Assembly: GCA_015680685.1 (NCBI GenBank)
Contig: MNCI01001310.1
Span: forward strand, 239,906-303,905
Length of the DNA: 64,000 nt
Reading direction: 5' to 3'
From: Gnetum montanum
Taxonomy: Eukaryota; Streptophyta; Gnetopsida; Gnetales; Gnetaceae
The notes beneath the pieces are model-generated. The model was not told the origin of the DNA. It did no database searches and was given only the letters and a program-made list of their open reading frames with translations. The position numbers were made by a program, and so were the translations under genes. Shown here piece by piece: positions 45,196 to 54,689 of this stretch (positions within the stretch are counted from its first letter, which is position 1; every line of letters begins with the position of its first letter).

Positions 45196-46107
45196 TGATG
45201 AGACGCGATTTGCATAGGCCGCGATATCGCGTCCGCTGCGATATCGCATCCCCCGCGATATCACGTACGCGATATCGCGTCTTCCCTACGATATCGCGTA
45301 CGCGATATTGCAGTCCACCATCATATCTATAAATAAGACATGGCTCTCCCTTGTTTAAGGATCCCAGTTTTAGAGTATTGAAGCTCTGGCAGTTTGATCC
45401 CTCCAAAGTTAGATTTTTTCCCGTGTCCGCCCGCAATGTGGTGAATGTAATTGTACGGTGTCTTTATTCGAGTGTGCCATACTTGGACATGCACATGATC
45501 GACAATAAAGATCAAGATTACTTCATCATTGCAGCATTCACTTTGTTATTTATTTAATGTTATTTACTGTTTTCTCTCTCTCACCCTTAAACTCCTAGAA
45601 CACAGAACGAGTACAACTTGATTACGAGCATTTAAGTGTGACTGCTTGGTAGCCCAGTGGTGTAGCTAGGATCTACGCTTGGTAACCCAGTGGCGTATTT
45701 GGGATTTGCGCTTGGTAATCCTAGTGGCGTACCTAGGATCTACGCTTGGTAGTCCTAGTGGTATTCCTACACGAGGTCCAAGATGTGTACGGTTGATCAA
45801 GGAATTGGTTGCTCGTCACACTTAGGCTAGATTAGATTTTCTTACCCTTTTCCTCCTAGCTTAGATTAGTTAATATTATTTTCCACTACCTTCAGGAGTA
45901 GCATAGATTAGAAAACACATCATACACCTCATCTAGACTAAATCATACGTGACAAATGCAATACTAGTCCAGGTGGGAAGACAACGAATTGCGACCTAAG
46001 GATAACTGTCTAGGTGCCACAACTAGTCCATCTGTGGAGTTCGACCGGATCGCGTGTGCGACCCTCATTTCGTATGGTTGAGTGTAGGGGTACCTTGCCA
46101 CTCATCA
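45196..46107 (+). repeat. 5' LTR of element F
   Basis: TGATGAGACGCG start; GATATC-centred palindrome array 45219-45312 (six units, several as GCGATATCGC); TATA box CTATAAATAAG at 45327-45337; GACAATAAAGATC signal near 45502; U5 with four 33-34 bp units (45644-45775); GCCACTCATCA end. The array is about 49 bp longer than in the 3' LTR. Confidence 0.94.
45644..45775 (+). repeat. U5 tandem array of 33-34 bp
   Basis: Four units starting GCTTGGTA at 45644, 45677, 45710 and 45744, each continuing (G/A)CCC-AGTGG-GTA-CTAGGATCTAC. Units carry TAGCCCAGTGG or a close variant, which fits the tRNA box A pattern TRGCNNAGTGG. The same array is in the 3' LTR (about 53530-53655), and a two-unit version in element C LTRs. 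Confidence 0.85.
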
Positions 46108-46108
46108 T

Positions 46109-46126
46109 TGGCGCCATTGCCAGGGA
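46109..46126 (+). other. Primer binding site (tRNA-Asp), element F
   Basis: TGGCGCCATTGCCAGGGA, two G-to-A differences from the tRNA-Asp complement TGGCGCCGTTGCCGGGGA, one base past the LTR end. Confidence 0.9.
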
Positions 46127-46239
46127 TGGTGCTAGTTATCTAGATCAGTTATATCATACAAGGTCGCTATAAAGGACTTAACGATATATCTCTTAAAAAA
46201 GAAGTAATTATAAAAAGTCACATAAATTCACACACAACA

Positions 46240-48189
46240 ATGCCTCTCCTACAAGACGATAATAACGCCACACTTAGTGAGGAAGTTCATTGGAGAACCA
46301 ACGAACTATATGACGATGAAGAGTGGAGTATACAACCTGAAGTAGGAGTTTCCTATAAGCATGAACAAAAACAACATCATCACAACACACGAAAGTCTAA
46401 CTTACAAGATGAACCTCCACTGGCCACTACAAGCCTAACACAAATACAAGAGGTTGTTCAAATCTCACGTAGGCATCGTAAAGAGAGCCATCTACCCAGG
46501 CTTGATTTAAATAACTTTCCCAAATTTTCAGGAGGCTATGACTTAGATCTACATCAACATTTACTAGCCTTCTACGATGCCTGCACATGGAATAACATTG
46601 ATAACAGTTGGCAAAAACTGAAGCTCTTTCCTATGACACTCGTTGACCAAGCTAAAGTATGGTATAGATCGTTAAAACCAAATTCAATATGACACTGGTC
46701 AACGATGGTAGAGGTGTTTAACAAAAAATATTAAACCTACGCAAGAGTATCAACCTTGAGGAAACAAATCCAAGGATGGAAACAAGCACAACATGAACCC
46801 TTGGACATGGCCTTATTCACTATTAAATAACTGTCCTGGCCATGGGTTTTCCGAGGAAAGGCTAATGTACCATATCATCGATGGGCTACATAACGAAACA
46901 AGAGAGACCTTAGGAACGTATGCCCAAGGTGAACTATATGCCCTACGAACCCATCAAATCCGAGAGCTTATTAAGCGGGTAGCAAAAGAAGAAGGAGAAA
47001 TAGCTACATGGGAGAGTGTTGAAAAACATCAACGGGACCAAAATCGCAACTTAACAAAGGTCCATGATCATGAAAAGGAGAGATCAACAAGTCTCAAGGT
47101 GGAAACACTATCTTTGCCAATACAACAATTGTTAGAAGAAGCCGAGGCAAAGATCAATAAGATGTTGGAATGGATGAATCAAAAGTGTCGAGAATATATC
47201 AACATCATTGGAGATAGAGTTTTGAAAACCCAAGAAGCAGGACAAAACATTAGACATTCAGAGAAAAAGAATAAAGGGAATAAGTGCTTAATTGCTAATC
47301 ATATGTATGAATGTAACATATGCCTGTATGATCACCGCAAAGGCCAATGCCCAATCTTGTTACATCTACATGAGCATTGGGGAAACACGTTACATCCAAA
47401 TTTCATACAGAGATACTGTGTTTGATCACAGTGGCAACAATCCCAGTCGTGGGGGAATCCACCCTTAGACTGGAGGCACCCTTCATACCATCCGAATCTA
47501 AATGCTTATCACATTCAACACCCTATTTTTTCAACTGGGCCAACATACTCTATCTCACCACAATACCATTCTCCACAATACTATCAGCCCATACCTCCAA
47601 CACAACCCCCACCTTATGCACCTTACATCCCTCCTAACTTTCAACATTCTCATCCTTTCCCTCCTTCCACAATGCCACCAACTGTTCCTAAGGTGTTTGT
47701 GCCACAACAACAACCCACGAACAACACTTGTGCTACTACTATCAACAACAGTGAGAAACCTCAGCAACATCAGAGGCATCCTTTCTTTAAACATAGCCGT
47801 AAGAAAGGACACTGCATCTTCCAACCCAGCACAAGTTCCATACTGTGGTGCACCCTTACCTTCGAACCCAATGCCTCATGTAACTTCATCAGGGCCACCA
47901 ACTTACACTCCAACAACCATACGGGCCAATGAACACAACCATGGGAGGCATCAGTCCAATCCTTACATACCATCTAATGGTCCTAAATATCATAGTGGGT
48001 CAACTCATTATTTGGGAACTACATTGTATGAAGTGCCCCACTGTGTTTATTATAAAGTGTGTGAAATCCAAGGGGATAAGTATAGACCAGTTTCAATATT
48101 TCCAATATGCAAGGATCCTTATTTTTCATTTATTAATCCTTGCCATACTCAACCATTTAGTTATGGGGGATACTCCCCATTTCAATAAC
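46240..48189 (+). pseudogene. gag of element F
   Basis: Start MPLLQDDNNATLSEEVHW, open for 150 codons (46240-46692): HLPRLDLNNFPKFSGGYDLD, FYDACTWNNIDNSWQKLKLF, AKVWYRSLKPNSI, then a stop where W is expected, a second open run (46793-47425) with YHIIDGLHNETRETLGTYAQ, a helical charged segment, and CNICLYDHRKGQCPILLH, the Cys/His segment. Frame changes near 47400 lead to a Pro/His/Thr-rich tail ending FSYGGYSPFQ at 48188. No protease follows. Confidence 0.9.
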
Positions 48190-49589
48190 AAGCAGGATTA
48201 ATAAATATTTTTCATTTTCTTTGATTTTTCAAATTTTTTGTTTTCCAGTTTTTCATTTTTCAACTTTTTGTTTTATCTTTTTATCTTTTTGGTGTGTCTG
48301 TATGTTTGTATTTTCCCATTTTTGTAAGTAATCTCATCTACGAATAAAACACTCATGTGGATTGTTGGTTGAGGTGTGTTTTATGTTATTAAGTCATGAG
48401 TGATCAATTATTTGAAACAGTGAGCCCACTACATCCACTCATCCACTCTATAAATAAAGAGGTTTTGTTCAAGGGTACAGTGATATTCTTGAAATTTCTA
48501 AAAATTAAAATTAATTTTGTGTTCATTGTACCTAGAATGAAGAAGGATGGACCAAGAGGGAATAATTAGGGTGTGATATTAAGGGGACTTGCGGATTCTC
48601 TTTGGTGACGCCTGTGGGAGTTATCATGCAGTATTGTTGTACTAAGATCCTTGTAGATCTAATGAAAAATGGGAGTAAGTGTAATCAAAAGGGCACTCAA
48701 AATTCAAAAGCTGTTCTAGGGGGTCCCACTGGAAAGACATGCACCCATGCCTAATGGTTGGCAGCTTCTCTGGATTCAGTAAAGTGAAAAAAAGAAAAGA
48801 AGAAAAAGAAAAGAAAAAGAACTGCCATAAAACAAAAATCACTCCTCCCTTGTACTAAATGCCAAGTGATCGTACACCTTGTTGTTATGGTACTCTCATA
48901 GTTGTTCACCATGGGATGACACAATGCGATGTCATTGATTAGAAGGATGGACTTGGTCCTGATCTTGGAACGATGGATTAATGACACCTTAATCATGCTT
49001 TTCATGCAGGATTCATTGTGCCCTGGGTCAGTCACCTCCTGTCCCAATCTCTACGATCCTTTTCTATACTTCACCTCATCTCACTGTTTCTGTAATTGTA
49101 GGTCGTGTCCCATGTAGCATAGAATTTTCATCTCATTTCGGTGATATTTACATGCGTGTGTTTTGTGGAGTTAGTGTGGATTACATTTAACCCTTCTTGT
49201 GCCCACGGACACTTTAAGTGTGGTTACACAAGGGCATAATAGGTTGAAACCTGCTTTGGGGAGGACCCACTTGTGTAATTTTTTGTAATCTTCACTAATT
49301 CTCTAGTTCAAACACACAATTTCTTACCCTCAGCTTAAATTTTCATCATTTTCTTTCCCTTTTATTATCCCTCAAAATTTTAACATTCCAATGTACCGTT
49401 ACATTCCCTTTTTTTTCATAATCGCCAAATTTTTAATTGCGAAATTCACATCATTATCATTACGAGTGCCTCTCAAATTAATAAAATTACCCTAGGATAT
49501 CTTGATGCTTGCCCATGTCCTCATCTTATACCCTTAATTTCAAGAAAATCATTAAAAATTCAATATTTTCCATGTGTCCCACATCACTG
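48190..49589 (+). other. Noncoding region of element F between gag and internal promoter
   Basis: T-rich at first (48205-48320). Shares with C a long stretch including GGGGGTCCCACTGGAAAGAC (48719-48738). Blocks also found in D and E: ATTAAGGGGACTTGCGG (about 48585-48601) and AAGGGCATAATAGGTTG through GGGGAGGACCCACTTG (about 49229-49273). No coding potential recognised. Confidence 0.6.
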
Positions 49590-49690
49590 GGGACGAGATA
49601 TCGCGTACGCGATATCGCGTCCCACATGATATCACGTACACGATGTACCATACGCGATATCGCATCCTATTTATCTATAAATAGGAACCC
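49590..49690 (+). promoter_or_regulatory. Internal promoter upstream of ORF2 (element F)
   Basis: GAGATATCGCGTACGCGATATCGCGTCC and two more GATATC units (49595-49668; read as units, not as one motif) are followed by ATCTATAAATAGGAACC, a TATA box at 49674-49684. The array, TATA and spacing resemble the LTR promoter (45219-45337). The ORF2 start lies about 470 bp further on. Two independent copies (C and F) keep it. Confidence 0.65.
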
Positions 49691-49853
49691 CCACCACAAC
49701 ACTTAGTATCATTTTTCCATTTACGCAGGGGGAATTTTTGAAATTTTTCTCTACGACTTGTGATTGCGTGACCCTCGCTTTTTCATTCATATCTCGCGCG
49801 CTGGTGCTTCGATTTTAATTCCGTTTGAACCTGTTTGAACCCGGAGTGTTCAG

Positions 49854-49872
49854 TTTAGTCGTGGGGGAGAGA
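49854..49872 (+). other. Internal polypurine-tract-like site, element F
   Basis: TTTAGTCGTGGGGGAGAGA, nearly the same as the 3' purine tract TTCAGTCGTGGGGGTA (53097-53112). It lies between the internal promoter and ORF2 as in element C. Confidence 0.45.
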
Positions 49873-50151
49873 CACTTGCTAAAAAGTGCCTAAATTTTTT
49901 GAAATTTTTCATTGCCCAAAGGACATCAATTAGGGTAATTAATACTAACACTTAGAAAAATTGTGCCAAAAATCATATGACCTTAGGTACACTGGGAGAT
50001 TAAAATGAAACCCACCTAAGCCATAAGACCCATTATCATAATTTTTGGGCACAATCACACAATAACATAAGATCTTTAATTAAAGGCAGGTAGTAAGGTA
50101 TAACTTAACTTTGAAAAAAACCTTACTAACGTTTGGCCCGTGTGATTGTAG

Positions 50152-52941
50152 ATGGCCCCGAAACGTGCATAGCGAGAGGGTCCTGCTCAAGGTGAAGCGA
50201 AACAACCTCGGAGAGGTGGAAGACGAGTTCCTGCCAGACAACATGCAAAATAGGAGGTGCAATCATTTAGCTTCCATTAGGAAGAACCTCCTACAAGATG
50301 GTCCAGGTAGGCAGAAAGAGGAGATGCTGCTGCGCTTGAACCGAGACAACAACTCACGTTGCCCCCGGAATGTGTTCAAGCTATCCATACGAAGTCCACA
50401 GTTGCTGTGGTGATCATGGAGCTTAACTTCAAACCTTTTGCAGAGTTTTCTCCTGAGGCTGTTAGGGATCACCTTAAAGGATCTCCCTTATAGCCTATCC
50501 TCTCTGAGTGCGGTGCCTGGTACTTAGGTGAAACATACCTATTCTGGCACAATAAGGAGTAAGGCACCACGGTTAACATTTGTGGTGTGACATTAGACTT
50601 TTCTGCACAGGTGATTTTGAAAGTGTTAAACCTTCCGAATTCAAGCCCCCATGTTGCTCGGTTATCTACCCGATTGGACCCTGATGTGCGAAAGGATTGG
50701 TTAGAGAAGGCTTATGGCAGAGATAAAGCTTTTGGTGAGCTGACGAAAAAAGAGTGGGTTTATTTCAAAATTGGAACCTATCACCTATTCCTCACAAAAG
50801 GTTTGAAAAGAATATCTATGTATGTGGCAAGCGGATGTGCAGTGTTGATGGGAAAGATTAACGCTAACCTTCCCCATCTATATTTGACAGAGATCCTAAG
50901 GCAATTCGAAGAACGAAAGTCACGGAAGATGGCGTTGTCTTTTCCCTACCTTATCAGAAAACTGTGCCAACGGGCTGGTATTCAGGGATACACAAATGAC
51001 ATCCTCCAAAGGGCCCAAAATGCTTCTTATGCTGAGTTATTAAAGGCGCTAGCTCCAAGAAAGAGCACTGGCAAAGAGCTGGGACCAGATGAAGAAGAAG
51101 AACAGATGACTAGATCACTTGTAACTCAACTTGCAGGACCCAGTCAACCTCCAGCCACAGGTCCCTGCCAACAACAAGAAGCAGGACCCAGCACAGGCCA
51201 GGATTAGCCACCGTAGCTACAAGACTACAGACCATCAATGAGCCATCTTAGGGCCATCACCGAGACGGTTAGCTGGGGAAGTCATGATGACGCAAATCTC
51301 TTCCACGTCATCGATGATGCCGACCAGCCTACCATTTTGTTAGATCACACAAGGGGTGAATTATCCATTCAAACAAGAGGAGGGGAAACCAGATGGTCAC
51401 AACAGAACTTTGGAAATGCGACATCTTTTCAAGTGCAGTTAGAGACTAGTGAAGGGACCACTGTGGTGGTCATGCAACACCAGGATGCCATGGAAGCTGC
51501 TGAGGTGGTCGCTGACCATATCAAAGAATCTTTCAATGTGCCTGTTGTGCCACCGGTAGATCTTTCAGGAGCATGGGATGCTCAAAGTCTTACCGAAACC
51601 TCAATGACTCCTGCGGAACATGAGGATGCACTGGACAGATTACTTCAAACAGGACAAGTTTTGACGTCTTTGTTTGACATCCCCCAGGATGTAACAGCAA
51701 TTCAATCAGACCTCATTTCCACAAAGGGGAAGCTGGTCATATCTAAAGTAAGCGCAAAGCATGCTGAAGCTAAAGTGCAGAAACTACAAGAGCAGCTCAT
51801 AGCCTTACAAGCAGCACAGCGGGATCCTTTGCAATTTGTTCCCGCAGACCAGCTAGACAATTTCAGAATCGAGCAATTAACAAAACTAATTGTAGAAAAT
51901 AAGAAGGTGGTAGAAGAAAAGGAGATGGCCACTTGGTATGCCTCCGTAGCTCAAGCACAAACTCATGCGCATCTTAAGGCACTCAAGGCCTTAGAAGAAG
52001 AGAATAAGCAGTTGGTTGCAGATAACATTTGGTTGACTTCTGTGGAGAAACAAAAGAATGTTCTTGATGAACACTTTCATCAGTTATGGGAACAGTTCAT
52101 TCAGGTCAACTGAGATGTAAGCTGTTTAGCCAGAGAAAATCGAACCCTCTCAATGGAGGAGGTACACGTTGTTTGCCAAAAATCAACCATTGAGATTAGT
52201 GTGTGGCAGAATGAGGCTAAACGACACAAGAAGCTAAATGAGCATTTTTGTGACCAGGTGGGGATGTACAAACAAATCCTAGAGAAGGAGATCCATATGG
52301 CCAAGGCTCAAATCAACAACATCAGTGCTCAGCACACTAATTGAAGGGCCATATTGGACACTTACGCCTTTGCCCACCAAGCAGAAATTAATAACCGGGA
52401 CCTGCAAATCCTAGACTTGACCGAATACATGGAGTTGGCAAACCTTAGATATGCCAACCTAGCCATGTTAATAGTAGGATGCCCGAGGTCAGAGCTCAAG
52501 CAGCAGGTAGCTTCCACCCATATCAAATATGAAGCAGAATTTGCAGAGCGCAAGAAGCTGGCTGAGAAACTAGATGTCGCAAATTCTAAACTTGCGGTGG
52601 TAAAAGAAAGCTACCTGGGATAAAAAGATGTTGCAACCGACTTGGCTCGATGGCTAACAGAGCTCCATGAATACAAAGACAAAGCCAGATCCTATGAAGA
52701 GGAATGACAGGTGTTCATGGCATGGTACGTCAAAGCTAATCAGATGTTCCCAGAACTACCCTATCTATGGGAGGTGTCAACTCCGTCAAACATCGAAACA
52801 TTAGCATGGACGACACAAGATCCTTGGACCGAAGAGGAGAAGCTCCAGGCCATTCTTTAGCATCGCCAACCTTCCAAGCTTGGAGCACATGACAAGGGGA
52901 AAGCACCCATGGAGGAGCCACCACCACTAGGAACTACATGA
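50152..52941 (+). pseudogene. ORF2 of element F, 929-codon coiled-coil-rich protein of unknown function
   Basis: Start ATG at 50152 (MAPKRA), stop 52939-52941 after EEPPPLGTT; the whole length stays in one frame with about a dozen stops, most explained by one C-to-T or G-to-A. Parts: Arg-rich N-terminus (residues 1-60) that could be a nuclear signal or bind nucleic acid; globular domain (about 90-320) with ELNFKPFAEFSPEAVRDHLK, GAWYLGETYLFWH, WVYFKIGTYHLFLTKGLKRI, LPHLYLTEILRQFEE, FPYLIRKLCQRAGI; acidic/Pro/Gln linker; Val/Asp/Glu-rich middle; long helical coiled coils (about 520-840); a short YLWEVSTPSNIETLAWTT segment and a basic-acidic tail. The globular part may be the plant 'putative transposon protein' domain of Athila-like extra ORFs, but the family is not certain and no enzyme motif is seen. 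Confidence 0.8.
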
Positions 52942-53076
52942 GTTTCACATTTTTGTAGTTGTAGTATTTTTTCTCTGTGTTGTGTCTTCGCACACTGCAG
53001 CATTAGTCCATTTATTTTTCCAGTTAATAGTCCCATACCTATCCACTGTGTAATCAATGAAGCTTGTTCTCCTTGT

Positions 53077-53112
53077 AACTCAAGAACGAGTTTTTATTCA
53101 GTCGTGGGGGTA
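53077..53112 (+). other. Hairpin and 3' polypurine tract of element F
   Basis: AACTCAAGAACGAGTT (53077-53092, five pairs plus one mismatch) then TTTATTCAGTCGTGGGGGTA ending at the LTR border. Confidence 0.8.
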
Positions 53113-53991
53113 TGATGAGACGCGATTCACATAGGCCACGATATTGCATCTTTCCTACAATATCACGTACGCGATATCACAGTCCGTCGCCATATCTAAA
53201 AATAAGACGTGGCTCTTCCTTGTTTAAGGATCCCAGTTTTAGAGTAGCGAAGCTCTGGCAGTTTGATCCCTCCAGAGTTAGATTTTTTCCCGTGTCTGCC
53301 TGCAGTGTGGTGAATGTAATTGTACAGTGTCTTTATTCCAGTGTGCCATACTTGGACATGCACATGACCGACAATAAAGATTGAGATTACTTCATCATTG
53401 CAGCATTCACTTTGTTATTTATTTATTTGTTATTTATTTAATGTTATTTACTGTTTTCTCTCTCTCACCCTTAAACTCCTAGAACGCGGAACGAGTACGA
53501 CTTGATTACGAGCATTTAAGTGTGACTGCTTGGTAGCCCAATGGTGTAGCTAGGATCTACGCTTGATAACCTAGTGGCATATTTCGTATCTGCACTTGGT
53601 AATCCCAGTGGCGTACCTAGGATCTACGCTTGGTAGTCCCAGTGGTAGTCATGCATGAGGTCCAAGATGTGTACAGTTGATCAAGGAATCGGTTGCTCGT
53701 CGCACTTAGGCTAGATTAGATTTTCTTACCCTTTTCCTCCTAGCTTAGATTAGTTAATATTATTTTCCACTGCCTTCAGGAGTAGCATAGATTAGGAAAC
53801 ACATCATACACCTCATCTGGACTAAACCATATGTGACAAATGCAATACTAGTCCAGGTGGGAAGACAACGAATTGCGACCTAAGGATAACTGTCTAGGTG
53901 CCACAACTAGTCCATCTGCGGAGTTCGACCAGATCACACGTGCAATGCTCATTTCGTATGGTTGAGTGTAGGGGTACCTCGCCACTCATCA
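53113..53991 (+). repeat. 3' LTR of element F
   Basis: As the 5' LTR, but about 49 bp of the palindrome array is missing, the TATA box is changed to CTAAAAATAAG (53196-53206), and a TTATTTATTTG insertion of about 16 bp follows CACTTTG. Ends CGCCACTCATCA; CATGT duplication follows. Confidence 0.94.
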
Positions 53992-53996
53992 CATGT

Positions 53997-54689
53997 GAAA
54001 AAATACTTGTATGTAATTTATGGATGTAAATATTATTACTATTCTGTGTTACTCATGTGAAAATAATCATAATTGAAATTTAAATTAACAGTAAGATGTT
54101 AACCTAATTGGAAGGCTCTAAATTTAGAAACTCAAGTTATAGTTTTGTTCCTAGAAGATAGTCTTAACTTATAAAGTTCTACTTAAATTCTATGAAATTT
54201 TTGTATTGGCTATAATTTTGATTTCAACACACATAGTAAGGTATTAGCCTAGTGGTAGGACTCTTAATTTGGAAGTTCCAAGTTATAAGTTCCATTTTGG
54301 TTGGCAACACTAAGTTATAAAGTTCTTATTTAACTATATATCTTGATGGTAAATGTTCTTTAAAAATATTTCTGGTTTACAACAATCCCCTAAACTAGTA
54401 AGTTAAATTAAACTATAAATACTTTGTTGGCCATAATTTAGGGTTATGTTTCAAAAATAAATTAAAATGGACTTATGTCAAATTCATAATTTAGGGTTTA
54501 CAATAACATAAAAATTTAACTATAATCCTAATGAGTATGCTTAAACATTAACATATTCTAGTAAAGTTATACCTTAAGTTTATGTTGGATGTAAGATAAC
54601 TATCTTTGTAGGAAAGACTATTATGTTTATAATAAATAATAAAAAAAGGGACATTTGAATATCCTCAAAGGAGCTTCAAGCAACATGTG
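53997..54689. other. AT-rich DNA with tRNA-like tandem segments
   Basis: No protein domain. At 54092-54345 a unit of about 145 bp occurs twice: GATGTTAACCTAATTGGAAG with GAAACTCAAGTTATAG, and GGTATTAGCCTAGTGGTAGG with GGAAGTTCCAAGTTATAAG. The second copy resembles tRNA box A (TTAGCCTAGTGG) followed at about 40 bp by a weak box B. Confidence 0.4.
54092..54345 (+). repeat. Duplicated SINE-like / tRNA-related unit
   Basis: Two diverged copies (54092-54235 and 54236-54345) of one segment. Box A-like TTAGCCTAGTGG matches TRGCNNAGTGG; box B-like sequence is poor. It could be a decayed tRNA-derived SINE, or plain chance plus duplication. Confidence 0.35.

Larger units (their letters stand above)
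45196..53991 (+). mobile_element. Element F: complete non-autonomous Athila-like LTR retrotransposon with gag and ORF2
   Basis: LTRs 45196-46107 (912 bp) and 53113-53991 (879 bp). Perfect target duplication CATGT (45191-45195 and 53992-53996). Interior 7.0 kb: primer site, gag, noncoding block, internal promoter, ORF2, hairpin and purine tract. No protease or pol domain in any frame. Sister of element C, with the same order and homologous parts throughout. LTR pair differences, by eye, are a few percent and mostly transitions, so it seems younger than E and G. Confidence 0.95.

Noticed and set aside
45644-45775. CRISPR-like array of 33-bp repeats
   Set aside because: Units are direct tandem repeats without unique spacers, inside plant LTRs.
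47502-48188. 228-codon frame as a separate gene in element F
   Set aside because: It is the Pro/His/Thr-rich gag tail in one of its shifted frames; the C copy has the same tail in minus frames 12738-13223.
54236-54345. Functional tRNA gene
   Set aside because: Box A-like word only; box B is poor and no cloverleaf can be drawn by eye.
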